NCBI GenBank assembly: GCA_002389705.1
Contig: DGQJ01000309.1
Coordinates: 1-9,729 of the forward strand
Length of the DNA: 9,729 nt
Origin: Bacteroidales bacterium UBA4417
GTDB lineage: Bacteria; Bacteroidota; Bacteroidia; Bacteroidales; UBA4417
Reading direction: 5' to 3'
Shown here: positions 1-7,427 of the stretch, piece by piece
Layout: every line of letters starts with the position of its first letter
Position numbering within the stretch: the stretch's first letter is position 1
The notes under the pieces: generated by a model
What the model saw: only the letters and a program-made list of their open reading frames with translations
Databases searched by the model: none
Told to the model about the DNA's origin: nothing
Made by a program: the position numbers and the translations under genes

Positions 1-528
1 GAATTTAAAGGATTACAATTCGAAAATGAAGTAAAAGGCGGAAATATTCCGAAAGAGTTTATCGCTCCCATCGAAAAAGGATTTAAAGCTGCAATGGCAA
101 ATGGCGTTTTAGCCGGCTTTGCACTGGAAAGCCTGAAAGTTAAACTGCTTGATGGTTCATTCCATGCTGTTGATAGCGATGCATTATCTTTCGAAGTCTG
201 TGCAAAAATAGGTTTCAAGGAAGCTGCCCGCAAAGCCAAGAGCGTATTGCTGGAGCCCATCATGAAAATTGAGGTTAACTGTCCTGATAATTATGTTGGC
301 GATGTAACCGGCGACCTTAACAAACGTCGCGCTGTGGTTGAAAACATCGATGCCAAGGTAAAATACCAGATAGTAAAAGCAAAAGTGCCCTTGTCGGAAA
401 TGTTTGGTTATGTTACCAGCTTACGCACCGTAACATCAGGACGTGGAAATTCGAGTATGGAATTCTCGCACTACCAGGAAGTACCAAAATTCATTGCCGA
501 AACGGTGATTGAGAAGATTAAAGGATAA
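1..528 (+). CDS. fusA: Elongation factor G, C-terminal part (5' end outside window)
   Basis: This is the last 175 codons of EF-G, the GTPase that drives tRNA and mRNA translocation on the ribosome. The open frame runs from base 1, so the gene starts upstream; the GTPase domain and domains II-III are not in view. Residues 1 to about 84 of the fragment are the end of domain IV ([16 protein letters not shown] at 13-28, [10 protein letters not shown] at 55-64). From EPIMKIEV (85-92) onward is domain V, with [11 protein letters not shown] (100-110) and [13 protein letters not shown] (130-142), all close to the classic EF-G signature blocks. The stop is TAA. The next gene is rpsJ, 36 bases on, with no tuf gene between; this arrangement is usual in Bacteroidota. 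Bacteroidota often carry a second, divergent EF-G, but the ribosomal context suggests this is the housekeeping copy (inference). Confidence 0.97.
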   Translation, partial: EFKGLQFENEVKGGNIPKEFIAPIEKGFKAAMANGVLAGFALESLKVKLLDGSFHAVDSDALSFEVCAKIGFKEAARKAKSVLLEPIMKIEVNCPDNYVGDVTGDLNKRRAVVENIDAKVKYQIVKAKVPLSEMFGYVTSLRTVTSGRGNSSMEFSHYQEVPKFIAETVIEKIKG

Positions 529-564
529 AAATTCAGTCATAATAACGTAATAAAAGATTACAAC

Positions 565-870
565 GTGAACCAGAGGATTAGAATAAAGCTGAAATCGTAC
601 GATCACAACCTGGTGGATAAATCTGCCGAAAAGATCGTGAAGACGGTGAAATTGACCGGTGCAATTGTTAACGGGCCGATTCCTCTTCCAACCGATAAGA
701 AAATTTATACTGTTCTGAAATCGACTTTTGTGAATAAAAAATCGCGCGAACAGTTCGAATTAAGTTCTTATAAAAGGTTGCTGGACATCTACAGCTCAAC
801 AGCAAAGACCATCGATGCTTTAATGAAGCTTGAGTTACCCAGCGGAGTGGAAGTAGAAATTAAAATCTGA
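565..870 (+). CDS. rpsJ: 30S ribosomal protein uS10 (S10, NusE)
   Basis: uS10 is a 30S head protein and, as NusE, partners NusB in transcription antitermination in well-studied bacteria. The 101-residue product has the family length. It shows [18 protein letters not shown] (4-21), [10 protein letters not shown] (37-46) and the [10 protein letters not shown] loop (57-66) typical of the family. The start is GTG, the only non-ATG start in the window. It is chosen because the product then begins MNQRIRIKL, matching the conserved family N-terminus, and because no ATG, GTG or TTG lies in frame between the fusA stop and this codon. No Shine-Dalgarno is visible; the leader is A-rich. The stop is TGA, also unique here. 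A 57-base gap to rplC follows, the longest in the window. This is the first gene of the S10 cluster. Confidence 0.97.
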   Translation: MNQRIRIKLKSYDHNLVDKSAEKIVKTVKLTGAIVNGPIPLPTDKKIYTVLKSTFVNKKSREQFELSSYKRLLDIYSSTAKTIDALMKLELPSGVEVEIKI

Positions 871-927
871 TCTTAATCAGGTTTGTAATTGAAAGAATAA
901 AACTAGAAACATTAATATCTCGATATA

Positions 928-1557
928 ATGTCAGGAATTATCGGAAAAAAAATAGGAATGACCAGCATGTTCGACGCCAATGGCAAAAACGTGGCATGTA
1001 CAGTTATTGAAGCTGGTCCTTGCGTTGTAACTCAGGTGAGGACAATGGATGTGGATGGTTACGAAGCTATTCAACTTGCCTACGAGGATAAAAAAGAAAA
1101 GCATTCGAACAAAGCTGAAATAGGCCACTTCAAAAAAGCAGGTGTTACCCCAAAACGCGTAGTAGTTGAGTTTACCCGTTTCGAAGCAGGCCACCAGAAA
1201 ACCTTTGGTGATGTGCTTGGAGTGGATATCTTTGAAGAAGGTGAGTATATTGATGTAATCGGTACCACTAAAGGAAAAGGTTTCCAGGGTGTTGTTCGCC
1301 GTCACGGATTTGGTGGTGTTGGTGGGGCAACTCACGGTCAGCACAACCGCCTCAGGGCTCCAGGATCTGTAGGTGCATCTTCATACCCGAGTAAAGTATT
1401 CAAAGGTATGCGCATGGCTGGTCAAATGGGTGGCGATCGCGTTAAGATGATCAATCTTCAGATTTTGAAAATCGTTCCCGAAAAAAATCTTCTGGTAATT
1501 AAAGGATCAATTCCCGGAGCAAATAACTCATATGTAATTGTTGAAAGATGGAGCTAG
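928..1557 (+). CDS. rplC: 50S ribosomal protein uL3 (L3)
   Basis: uL3 binds 23S rRNA early in 50S assembly and sends an extended loop toward the peptidyl-transferase centre. The 209-residue protein opens with [13 protein letters not shown] (3-15). It carries the [17 protein letters not shown] block (112-128) and the loop [18 protein letters not shown] (143-160), followed by [11 protein letters not shown] (162-172). In E. coli the glutamine methylated by PrmB (Gln150) lies in this loop; by alignment the matching residue here is Ser152, so that modification cannot occur at this site. The leader (871-927) is A/T-rich with no Shine-Dalgarno. The end of the gene overlaps the rplD start by 10 bases, and the stop is TAG, the only one in the window. 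Family assignment is secure. Confidence 0.98.
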   Translation: MSGIIGKKIGMTSMFDANGKNVACTVIEAGPCVVTQVRTMDVDGYEAIQLAYEDKKEKHSNKAEIGHFKKAGVTPKRVVVEFTRFEAGHQKTFGDVLGVDIFEEGEYIDVIGTTKGKGFQGVVRRHGFGGVGGATHGQHNRLRAPGSVGASSYPSKVFKGMRMAGQMGGDRVKMINLQILKIVPEKNLLVIKGSIPGANNSYVIVERWS

Positions 1558-2177
1558 TAGTATATAACACAAAAGGCGAAAAAACCGCCAAAACAGTTAC
1601 ACTCAACGATAGTATTTTCGATGTAACTCCTAACGATCACGCTATATACCTTGATACCAAACAGTATCTGGCTAACCAGCGTCAGGGAACACATGCATCA
1701 CTTGAGAAATCAATGGTAAGTGGAAGTACCAAGAAGATCAAGAAACAAAAAGGTACAGGTAGTGCCCGTGCCGGTAGCCGCAAATCTCCTTTATTCAGAG
1801 GCGGAGCCCGCGTATTTGGACCACAACCACGCGATTATAGTTTCAAACTGAACAAAAAACTGAAAAAACTGGCACGCTTATCAGCACTGGTTTATAAAGT
1901 GAAAGAAAATAACGTTATGGTTGTTGAGGACTTTAACTTCGAAACACCCAAAACCCGTGAGTTTGCAACTGTTCTTTCGGCACTTAACCTTCAGGGGCGC
2001 AAAACCTTAATGGTACTTCCCGAAAATAACCAAAACCTGGTTCTTTCGGCCCGCAACCTGAAAAAGGCAAAAGTAACACGCGCAAGCGACCTGAATACAT
2101 ACGATATCCTCAACGCTCAAAATCTGATCTTCCTGGTAAGCTCAGTAAGCGAAGTTGAAAAATTGTTCGAAAATTAA
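1548..2177 (+). CDS. rplD: 50S ribosomal protein uL4 (L4)
   Basis: uL4 is an early-assembly 50S protein whose long loop helps form the narrow part of the peptide exit tunnel. The product has 209 residues. The tunnel loop spans roughly residues 44-100 and contains [11 protein letters not shown] (45-55), [17 protein letters not shown] (65-81) and [21 protein letters not shown] (84-104 region), all typical of bacterial L4. The ATG start lies inside rplC, 10 bases before its last base, giving the expected N-terminus [10 protein letters not shown]; the overlap suggests translational coupling. In E. coli L4 represses its own operon through a leader hairpin ahead of rpsJ. The short 36-base fusA-rpsJ gap here leaves no room for such a leader, so that mechanism probably does not apply (inference). 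Confidence 0.98.
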   Translation: MELVVYNTKGEKTAKTVTLNDSIFDVTPNDHAIYLDTKQYLANQRQGTHASLEKSMVSGSTKKIKKQKGTGSARAGSRKSPLFRGGARVFGPQPRDYSFKLNKKLKKLARLSALVYKVKENNVMVVEDFNFETPKTREFATVLSALNLQGRKTLMVLPENNQNLVLSARNLKKAKVTRASDLNTYDILNAQNLIFLVSSVSEVEKLFEN

Positions 2178-2215
2178 TAAATACTGTTAGCAATAACACT
2201 TTAAATAGAAAAGCG

Positions 2216-2506
2216 ATGGGTATCATCATCAAGCCGATCATAACTGAAAAAATGACAGCCCTGGGCGAAAAACTGGGACGATATGGATTTGTTGTTGACA
2301 AACGTGCCAACAAACTGCAAATCAAAAAAGCTGTCAAGGAATTGTATGGCGTTGAAGTAGAAGAAGTCAATACCATGACATATGCCGGTAAACTGAAATC
2401 CCGCAATACCAAAAGCGGAGTTTTGACAGGCAAAACCAATTCATTTAAAAAAGCTATCATCACGTTAGCTAAAGGCGAATCAATAGATTTTTACAGCAAT
2501 ATCTAA
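2216..2506 (+). CDS. rplW: 50S ribosomal protein uL23 (L23)
   Basis: uL23 sits beside the exit of the peptide tunnel and is a docking site for trigger factor and the signal recognition particle. The 96-residue protein has the conserved N-terminal block IIKPIITEKM (4-13). Glu11 in this block aligns with E. coli Glu18, the trigger-factor contact. The central block is RANKLQIKKAVKELYGVEVEEVNT (30-53 region), and a basic hairpin (about 57-78) precedes the final strand, ending GESIDFYSNI. There is no long C-terminal addition. The leader is A/T-rich with no Shine-Dalgarno, and rplB follows after only 6 bases. Confidence 0.97.
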   Translation: MGIIIKPIITEKMTALGEKLGRYGFVVDKRANKLQIKKAVKELYGVEVEEVNTMTYAGKLKSRNTKSGVLTGKTNSFKKAIITLAKGESIDFYSNI

Positions 2507-2512
2507 GGAATA

Positions 2513-3337
2513 ATGGCTCTCAAGAAATTTAAACCAACCACACCTGGTCAGCGTTTCAAGGTTATCAGCACCTTCGACGAAATCACCGCTTCGGTGCCCG
2601 AGAAAAGTTTGCTTGAACCTCAGCATAAGTCTGGCGGTCGTAATCACGACGGGAAAATGACTATGCGTTACATGGGCGGTGGTAATAAGCAACATTACCG
2701 CGTAATCGATTTCAAACGCGAAAAAGATAATATTCCGGCCGTAGTAAAGACGATCGAGTATGACCCAAACCGCACAGGACGTATCGCACTTGTATGGTAT
2801 GCCGATGGCGAAAAACGTTATATCCTTGCTCCTCAAGGACTCAAAGTAGGACAGCAGATCATGTCAGGACTTGGAGCAGCTCCCGAAGTTGGAAACACCC
2901 TTTTTATGAGTGAAATTCCTTTCGGAACTATGATCCACAATATAGAACTCCGTCCGGGCCAGGGTGCAAAAATGGTACGCAGTGCCGGTGCAGCAGCTCA
3001 GCTTATGTCACGCGACGGTAAGTTTGCTGTTGTAAGAATGCCTTCAGGTGAAACCCGCCTGATACTGCAAACCTGTAAAGCTACTGTTGGGATGGTTTCC
3101 AATGGCGACCACCAACTCGAAATCTCAGGTAAAGCAGGTCGCTCACGCTGGCTTGGCCGCCGTCCACGCGTTCGTGCCGTTGTTATGAACCCAGTTGATC
3201 ACCCAATGGGTGGAGGTGAAGGTAGAGCTACCGGAGGTCATCCTCGTACACGTAAGGGCACACCAGCTAAAGGCTTTAAGACACGCGCTAAAGCCAAAGC
3301 TTCGAATAAGTATATCATTGAAAGAAGGAAGAAGTAA
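2513..3337 (+). CDS. rplB: 50S ribosomal protein uL2 (L2)
   Basis: uL2 binds domain IV of 23S rRNA, bridges the two subunits and is needed for peptidyl-transferase activity. The 274-residue length is standard. Visible blocks include [18 protein letters not shown] (40-57), [17 protein letters not shown] (62-78), [12 protein letters not shown] (83-94), [10 protein letters not shown] (101-110), [17 protein letters not shown] (136-152) and, near the C-terminus, [13 protein letters not shown] (226-238). His230 matches the conserved E. coli histidine (His229 in mature numbering) linked to activity. The next histidine of the E. coli HPH motif is Met232 here, a change I recall as normal in Bacteroidota. 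The basic tail ends [13 protein letters not shown] lies too close to the ATG to be a convincing ribosome binding site. Confidence 0.99.
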   Translation: MALKKFKPTTPGQRFKVISTFDEITASVPEKSLLEPQHKSGGRNHDGKMTMRYMGGGNKQHYRVIDFKREKDNIPAVVKTIEYDPNRTGRIALVWYADGEKRYILAPQGLKVGQQIMSGLGAAPEVGNTLFMSEIPFGTMIHNIELRPGQGAKMVRSAGAAAQLMSRDGKFAVVRMPSGETRLILQTCKATVGMVSNGDHQLEISGKAGRSRWLGRRPRVRAVVMNPVDHPMGGGEGRATGGHPRTRKGTPAKGFKTRAKAKASNKYIIERRKK

Positions 3338-3355
3338 TCTAATAAATATAGCATC

Positions 3356-3628
3356 ATGAGCCGTTCGCTAAAAAAAGGCCCCTTTATTGATTATAGACTT
3401 GAAAAAAAGGTTCTTGACCTGATTGAAAGTAAAAAGAAAGTTGTAATCAAAACATGGTCGAGGTCATCAACAATAACTCCCGACTTTGTTGGCCAGACTA
3501 TAGCTGTTCATAACGGGAATAAATTTATTCCTGTATATGTAACCGAAAACATGGTTGGACATAAACTCGGAGAATTCAGCCCTACCCGTATTTTCAGGGG
3601 ACATGCCGGAAATAAAGGTAAGAAGTAA
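3356..3628 (+). CDS. rpsS: 30S ribosomal protein uS19 (S19)
   Basis: uS19 lies in the 30S head next to uS13 and contacts the large subunit through bridge B1a near the A-site tRNA. The 90-residue product has the family start [11 protein letters not shown] (2-12) and [21 protein letters not shown] (34-54 region). The signature [21 protein letters not shown] (58-78 region) is followed by a basic, glycine-rich tail. It sits between rplB (18 bases upstream) and rplV (15 bases downstream), as in the canonical cluster. The ATG has an A/T-rich leader and no Shine-Dalgarno. Confidence 0.98.
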   Translation: MSRSLKKGPFIDYRLEKKVLDLIESKKKVVIKTWSRSSTITPDFVGQTIAVHNGNKFIPVYVTENMVGHKLGEFSPTRIFRGHAGNKGKK

Positions 3629-3643
3629 TAAGACGTAGCAACA

Positions 3644-4069
3644 ATGGGATCAAGAAAACATAATTCAGCAGAGCAGAGAAAAGAGGCAAACAAATCATTG
3701 TATTTTGCCAAACTGAACAACTGCCCTTCGTCACCCAGGAAAATGAGGCTTGTAGCCGACCTGGTAAGTGGAAAAAATGTAGAAACTGCATTGCATATTC
3801 TGCAACACACACCTAACTACGCCGCAGAAAAACTGGGTAAGCTTCTTAAATCGGCCCTGGCTAACTGGCAGCAGAAAAATGAAGGTGTTCGTATGGAAGA
3901 CAGCAATCTCTTTGTTAAAGAAGTGAAAGTTGATGAAGGCCGCTCTTTAAAAAGAGTTCAGCCTGCTCCGCAAGGACGTGCTCACCGCATCAAAAAGCGC
4001 TCAAATCACGTAACTGTGATTATCGACAGCAAAGCGAAAAAAGTAGAAACCGAAGTAGTAACTAAATAA
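3644..4069 (+). CDS. rplV: 50S ribosomal protein uL22 (L22)
   Basis: uL22 spans the 50S subunit and extends a beta-hairpin into the exit tunnel, where macrolide-related mutations occur in other species. The protein is 141 residues, about 30 longer than E. coli L22. The extra length is an N-terminal lead (MGSRKHNSAEQRKEANKS, 1-18) and a charged C-terminal tail after residue 128. The core begins YFAKLNNCPSSPRKMRLVADL (20-40). The tunnel hairpin is VDEGRSLKRVQPAPQGRAHR (96-115), followed by RSNHVTVII (119-127). The long N-terminus is credible because an MG(S/A)RK start is common in Bacteroidota L22, which also supports this ATG over later ones. Confidence 0.97.
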   Translation: MGSRKHNSAEQRKEANKSLYFAKLNNCPSSPRKMRLVADLVSGKNVETALHILQHTPNYAAEKLGKLLKSALANWQQKNEGVRMEDSNLFVKEVKVDEGRSLKRVQPAPQGRAHRIKKRSNHVTVIIDSKAKKVETEVVTK

Positions 4070-4081
4070 TCAAGCAGCCTA

Positions 4082-4852
4082 ATGGGACAAAAGTGTAATC
4101 CAATCGGCAACAGGTTAGGTATCATTAAAGGATGGGATTCTAACTGGTACGGTGGTAAAAAGTTTGAAAATAAACTGGTTGAAGACGATCAGATCCGTAA
4201 ATATCTGAATGCCCGTTTATCAAAAGCCGGTATATCACATATCTATATCGAACGTACTCTGAAGCTGGTAACTGTCACAATTAATACTGCCCGCCCAGGT
4301 ATCATCATCGGCAAAGCCGGACAGGAAGTTGATAAACTGAAGGAAGAACTCAAGAAACTTACCGGTAAGGAAGTACAGATAAATATATCAGAAATCAAAC
4401 GCCCCGAACTTGACGCTGTTATTGTTGGTAATACCATTGCCCGCCAGCTCGAAGGACGTATCTCATACCGCAGGGCTATCAAAACTGCTATCACATCAGC
4501 GATGCGTATTGGAGCCGAAGGTGTTAAAGTACAGATTTCAGGTCGTTTGGGTGGTGCTGAAATGGCTCGCCGCGAACAGTTCAAAGAAGGTCGTATCCCC
4601 TTGCATACCCTGCGTGCCGATATTGACTATGCATTGGCCGAAGCACAAACTACTTACGGTAAATTAGGTATCAAAACCTGGATTTGCAAAGGCGAAATTT
4701 ACGGAAAAGTTGATCTTGTTCCAGGTGTTGAGAACATGGTTAAAGACAAACCAACTCATGGCACCAACCGCCCTTCAGGTAAAGGCCCACGTGGTGACCG
4801 CGAACGCGGAGGCGATCGTGGTGGTGACCGTCGCCCCAGGAACAAGAAATAA
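4082..4852 (+). CDS. rpsC: 30S ribosomal protein uS3 (S3) with Arg/Gly/Asp-rich tail
   Basis: uS3 forms part of the mRNA entry tunnel on the 30S subunit and contributes to helicase activity. The 256-residue protein begins [13 protein letters not shown] (2-14). Its KH domain shows [16 protein letters not shown] (71-86) with the GxxG loop GKAG at 77-80. The C-terminal S3 domain contains [12 protein letters not shown] (126-137); Arg130, Arg131 and Lys134 align with E. coli helicase residues Arg131, Arg132 and Lys135. It also contains [15 protein letters not shown] (151-165) and [12 protein letters not shown] (198-209). After about residue 221 a low-complexity tail rich in Arg, Gly and Asp runs to the end, including [15 protein letters not shown] (237-251). 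A tail of this general kind is common in uS3, though its sequence varies. Confidence 0.98.
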   Translation: MGQKCNPIGNRLGIIKGWDSNWYGGKKFENKLVEDDQIRKYLNARLSKAGISHIYIERTLKLVTVTINTARPGIIIGKAGQEVDKLKEELKKLTGKEVQINISEIKRPELDAVIVGNTIARQLEGRISYRRAIKTAITSAMRIGAEGVKVQISGRLGGAEMARREQFKEGRIPLHTLRADIDYALAEAQTTYGKLGIKTWICKGEIYGKVDLVPGVENMVKDKPTHGTNRPSGKGPRGDRERGGDRGGDRRPRNKK

Positions 4853-4890
4853 TTAAGGAATAAAGTACTCATCATCATATAGTTTTAGCG

Positions 4891-5319
4891 ATGTTACAGC
4901 CTAAAAGAACAAAATACAGGAAGCAGCAGAAAGGTAAAATGAAAGGAAATGCCAAACGCGGATCTGAATTATCTTTCGGTTCATTTGGTATCAAAGCACT
5001 TGAAGAAGTGTGGCTTACCGGTCGTCAGATAGAGGCAGCACGCCAGGCGATTACACGTTTTATGAAACGTGAAGGTCAGCTTTGGATCCGGGTTTTCCCT
5101 GACAAACCTGTTACCAAAAAACCTGCCGAAGTACGTATGGGTAAAGGTAAAGGTGCTCCCGAATATTTCGTTGCACGTGTTACTCCAGGCCGCCTGCTCT
5201 TCGAATTGGAAGGCGTACCTGAAGAAGTTGCAAAAGAAGCCTGCCGCTTAGGTGCCCAGAAACTCCCTATCGCCGTGAAATATGTTGTTCGCCGCGATTA
5301 CGAAGAAAATTTAGCTTAA
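4891..5319 (+). CDS. rplP: 50S ribosomal protein uL16 (L16)
   Basis: uL16 is a late-assembling 50S protein at the A-site tRNA elbow and near the peptidyl-transferase centre. The 142-residue product has [15 protein letters not shown] (1-15), then [23 protein letters not shown] (29-51 region), then the signature [20 protein letters not shown] (76-95). Arg82 in this signature aligns with Arg81 of E. coli, the residue hydroxylated by the RoxA/YcfD oxygenase. Whether this organism modifies it cannot be told from the window. The C-terminal half contains [18 protein letters not shown] (109-126). The 38-base leader lacks a Shine-Dalgarno near the ATG; an AAGGA further upstream at about 4855 is too distant. 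Confidence 0.98.
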   Translation: MLQPKRTKYRKQQKGKMKGNAKRGSELSFGSFGIKALEEVWLTGRQIEAARQAITRFMKREGQLWIRVFPDKPVTKKPAEVRMGKGKGAPEYFVARVTPGRLLFELEGVPEEVAKEACRLGAQKLPIAVKYVVRRDYEENLA

Positions 5320-5368
5320 TCTGGCGGACCGATAATCAAGAAGTTGCCAATCGTATAAAAGAAGCAAA

Positions 5369-5587
5369 ATGAAACAAGAAGTTATTCGTGAACTGTCAAC
5401 TCCTGAGTTGATTGAAAGACTCGACGAAGAACGCATGCAGCTTAACAAACTGAAAATGAACCATGCTGTATCTCCGCTTGAGAACCCCAACAAGATAAAA
5501 GCTTATCGCAGAACAGTTGCCCGTTTGGTAACCGAAGTGCATAGGCGTGAATTAGAATCGGTAGCAGCTAACAAGGCTAATAAATAA
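5369..5587 (+). CDS. rpmC: 50S ribosomal protein uL29 (L29)
   Basis: uL29 is a small helical-hairpin protein at the tunnel exit next to uL23, part of the docking surface for nascent-chain factors. The 72-residue product has the usual two-helix pattern: [20 protein letters not shown] (6-25) and [20 protein letters not shown] (41-60), with a short loop between. The second helix holds the family signature around [12 protein letters not shown]. The last dozen residues are a lysine/alanine-rich tail. A 49-base spacer separates it from rplP; it shows no hairpin or Shine-Dalgarno. rpsQ follows after 14 bases. Confidence 0.95.
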   Translation: MKQEVIRELSTPELIERLDEERMQLNKLKMNHAVSPLENPNKIKAYRRTVARLVTEVHRRELESVAANKANK

Positions 5588-5601
5588 AAATTTTCACAGC
5601 A

Positions 5602-5859
5602 ATGGAAGAAAGAAACCTCAGAAAAGAAAAAATAGGTCTTGTTGTAAGCAATAAAATGGAGAAATCCATTGTAGTTCAGGTCGAAAGGCGTGTAAAACAC
5701 CCTAAATACCATAAGTTTGTAAAAAAGACCTCAACATTTGCTGCACACGATGAAAAGAACGAATGCGGCATCGGCGACACCGTTCGTATATCCGAAACCC
5801 GTCCGCTGAGCAAAACAAAATGTTGGAGATTAGTTGAAATCATTGAAAGAGCTAAATAA
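5602..5859 (+). CDS. rpsQ: 30S ribosomal protein uS17 (S17)
   Basis: uS17 is a primary 16S rRNA binder in the 30S body with an OB fold. The 85-residue product shows [20 protein letters not shown] (7-26) and the basic loop [15 protein letters not shown] (29-43). The signature is [20 protein letters not shown] (58-77). Two cysteines (Cys55, Cys74) lie in the C-terminal half without forming a recognisable metal-binding pair. It is the last gene of the S10 cluster. Its TAA is only 2 bases from the rplN start, so the S10 and spc clusters form one unit here rather than the two separately transcribed operons of E. coli. Confidence 0.97.
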   Translation: MEERNLRKEKIGLVVSNKMEKSIVVQVERRVKHPKYHKFVKKTSTFAAHDEKNECGIGDTVRISETRPLSKTKCWRLVEIIERAK

Positions 5860-5861
5860 TT

Positions 5862-6230
5862 ATGATACAGCAGGAATCAAGACTTACGGTAGCTGATAAT
5901 AGCGGTGCAAAAGAAGTACTCTGTATACGGGTACTCGGCGGTACCCGCAGGAAGTATGCTTCCGTTGGCGATAAAATCATCGTTTCGGTGAAAAAAGCCC
6001 TACCCTCAGGTAACATCAAAAAAGGAACTGTAGCTAAAGCGGTTGTGGTTCGCACCAGTAAGGAAATTCGTCGCGCCGATGGTTCCTACATCAGGTTCGA
6101 TGACAATGCCGTAGTTCTTCTTAACAATTCCGGTGAAATGATCGGTACCCGTATTTTTGGACCGGTTTCAAGGGAACTCAGGGAAAAACAGTACATGAAA
6201 ATTGTTTCACTTGCACCTGAAGTGCTTTAA
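5862..6230 (+). CDS. rplN: 50S ribosomal protein uL14 (L14)
   Basis: uL14 lies at the subunit interface, contacts 16S rRNA in bridges B5 and B8, and is the binding site for the silencing factor RsfS in other bacteria. The product is 122 residues, the standard length. It begins [19 protein letters not shown] (1-19) and carries [16 protein letters not shown] (24-39), the signature [21 protein letters not shown] (54-74 region) and [15 protein letters not shown] (95-109). It ends with IVSLAPEVL. It is the first gene of the spc cluster; the 2-base gap from rpsQ suggests coupled translation (inference). Confidence 0.98.
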   Translation: MIQQESRLTVADNSGAKEVLCIRVLGGTRRKYASVGDKIIVSVKKALPSGNIKKGTVAKAVVVRTSKEIRRADGSYIRFDDNAVVLLNNSGEMIGTRIFGPVSRELREKQYMKIVSLAPEVL

Positions 6231-6242
6231 TTAACATATACC

Positions 6243-6566
6243 ATGAGTAATAAAGTTCATATTAAAAAAGGGGACAACGTGAAGATCCTTGCCGGCGATT
6301 CGAAAGGAAAAACCGGTAAAGTTTTGGAAGTGGTTGTTGATAAGTACAAGGCTATCGTTGAGAATGTTAACCTTGCCACCAAACACACCAAACCCAACGC
6401 AAAAAGCCCTAAAGGCGGTATCCTGAAACAGGAAATGCCCATACACATCTCGAACCTGATGCTTGTTGATGCCAATGGCAAAGCAACCCGCGTTGGTCAC
6501 AAAAAAGATGAAAAAACCAATAAATCTGTCAGAGTTTCAAAAAAAACCGGGGAGGTAATTAAATAA
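6243..6566 (+). CDS. rplX: 50S ribosomal protein uL24 (L24)
   Basis: uL24 starts 50S assembly by binding the 5' part of 23S rRNA and ends up near the tunnel exit. The 107-residue protein has the KOW motif at the N-terminus, [20 protein letters not shown] (6-25) followed by [18 protein letters not shown] (26-43). The typical [19 protein letters not shown] block (56-74) comes next, then a basic tail. Its last codons contain the GGAGGT that could serve as a ribosome binding site for rplE. Its TAA shares one base with the rplE ATG (TAATG), a common arrangement for termination-reinitiation. Confidence 0.97.
   Translation: MSNKVHIKKGDNVKILAGDSKGKTGKVLEVVVDKYKAIVENVNLATKHTKPNAKSPKGGILKQEMPIHISNLMLVDANGKATRVGHKKDEKTNKSVRVSKKTGEVIK
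6551..6556 (+). promoter_or_regulatory. Possible Shine-Dalgarno for rplE, inside the end of rplX
   Basis: GGAGGT matches the complement of the usual 16S rRNA 3' end over six bases. It lies 9 bases before the rplE ATG. It sits in the codons for Gly-Glu-Val of uL24, so the match may be a by-product of codon choice. Most other starts in this window have no such motif. Confidence 0.4.
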
Positions 6567-7114
6567 TGGAATATTCAGCTCGCCTTAAGGAAAAGTACCA
6601 CAAGGAAGTGATTCCTGCACTAACGGAACAGTTCCAGTACAAAAATCATATGCAGGTTCCTAAACTGGTTAAAATATGTTTGAACCAGGGCCTTGGAACA
6701 GCAATTTCTGATAAAAAAATTATCGATGTTGGTGTTGCTGAAATGACAGCTATCGCTGGTCAGAAAGCAGTTTCAACCAAGTCAAAAAAGGATATCTCCA
6801 ACTTCAAGTTGCGTAAAAATATGCCTGTAGGTGTACGCGTAACGCTTCGTGGTGAAAAGATGTACGAATTCCTCGACAGGCTTGTAGCTATCGCTATTCC
6901 CCGTGTTCGCGACTTCCGTGGAATTAATATTAAAGGTTTCGACGGTCGTGGTAACTTCACCATGGGAATTACCGAACAGATCATTTTCCCTGAAGTAGTA
7001 ATCGATAAAGTTATGAAAATTAACGGAATGGATATTACTTTCGTTACCACAGCCAAAACTGACAAAGAGTGTATGGCACTGTTAAAAGAATTTGGTTTAC
7101 CGTTTAAGAAATAA
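6566..7114 (+). CDS. rplE: 50S ribosomal protein uL5 (L5)
   Basis: uL5 is a central protuberance protein that binds 5S rRNA, touches P-site tRNA and makes the head bridge to uS13. The 182-residue product contains [18 protein letters not shown] (27-44), the family signature near the N-terminus. It continues with [20 protein letters not shown] (64-83), [19 protein letters not shown] (89-107) and the block [20 protein letters not shown] (111-130), followed by [11 protein letters not shown] (134-144). The ATG overlaps the rplX stop by one base, with a GGAGGT shortly upstream. The start [11 protein letters not shown] agrees with the family. rpsN follows after 11 bases. Confidence 0.98.
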   Translation: MEYSARLKEKYHKEVIPALTEQFQYKNHMQVPKLVKICLNQGLGTAISDKKIIDVGVAEMTAIAGQKAVSTKSKKDISNFKLRKNMPVGVRVTLRGEKMYEFLDRLVAIAIPRVRDFRGINIKGFDGRGNFTMGITEQIIFPEVVIDKVMKINGMDITFVTTAKTDKECMALLKEFGLPFKK

Positions 7115-7125
7115 CTTACAATACA

Positions 7126-7395
7126 ATGGCAAAAGAATCATTAAAGGCTAGAGAGGTAAAAAGGCAGAAACTGGTAGACAAATACGCTGCCAAACGTGCT
7201 GCTCTCAAAGCAGCCGGCGACTATGTTGGCTTACAGAAATTACCCAAAAACTCAAACCCTATCCGTTTACACAACCGTTGCAAAATTACCGGTAGGCCTA
7301 AAGGATATATGAGGCAGTTTGGAATTTCACGTATCAACTTCCGTTTCATGGCGCTCGATGGCCTGATCCCTGGTGTGAAAAAAGCCAGCTGGTAA
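7126..7395 (+). CDS. rpsN: 30S ribosomal protein uS14 (S14), zinc-free type
   Basis: uS14 is a 30S head protein near uS3 and uS10. At 89 residues this is the long form, not the roughly 61-residue zinc-ribbon form. It has one cysteine only (Cys52), so the four-cysteine zinc site of the short form is absent. Conserved parts are [17 protein letters not shown] (1-17), [20 protein letters not shown] (42-61) and [20 protein letters not shown] (65-84), ending KKASW. It lies between rplE and rpsH as in the canonical spc order. The leader is A/T-rich with no Shine-Dalgarno. Confidence 0.98.
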   Translation: MAKESLKAREVKRQKLVDKYAAKRAALKAAGDYVGLQKLPKNSNPIRLHNRCKITGRPKGYMRQFGISRINFRFMALDGLIPGVKKASW

Positions 7396-7427
7396 AATAA
7401 AAAAAACAATTAATTACACGATACAAA

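Noticed and set aside
871..927. Possible promoter in the longest intergenic gap (rpsJ-rplC)
   Set aside because: CAGGTTTG at 878-885 only partly matches the Bacteroidota -7 element TAnnTTTG, and no TTG sits at the expected -33 distance.
931..1344. A 137-codon open frame on the minus strand opposite rplC
   Set aside because: It lies wholly within a highly conserved gene, resembles no family I recognise, and has low-complexity composition expected of an antisense shadow.
2193..2202. ATAACACTTT upstream of rplW, also present upstream of rplR (8420-8429)
   Set aside because: Shared 10-base words are expected by chance in a window this size, and the distance to the start codon differs (13 versus 6 bases).
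2110..2836. Two minus-strand open frames opposite rplD/rplW and rplB
   Set aside because: Both are antisense to conserved ribosomal genes, have no plausible start signals and show no domain.
3212..3219. GGAGGTGA inside rplB
   Set aside because: It encodes the conserved GGGEG of uL2 and no start codon follows at suitable distance.
4243..4584. A 113-codon minus-strand open frame opposite rpsC
   Set aside because: Its serine- and isoleucine-rich product is what the reverse complement of uS3 codons would give; no independent support.
5320..5368. Possible terminator or structured element in the rplP-rpmC gap
   Set aside because: No inverted repeat or T-run is visible, and the flanking genes belong to one conserved operon.
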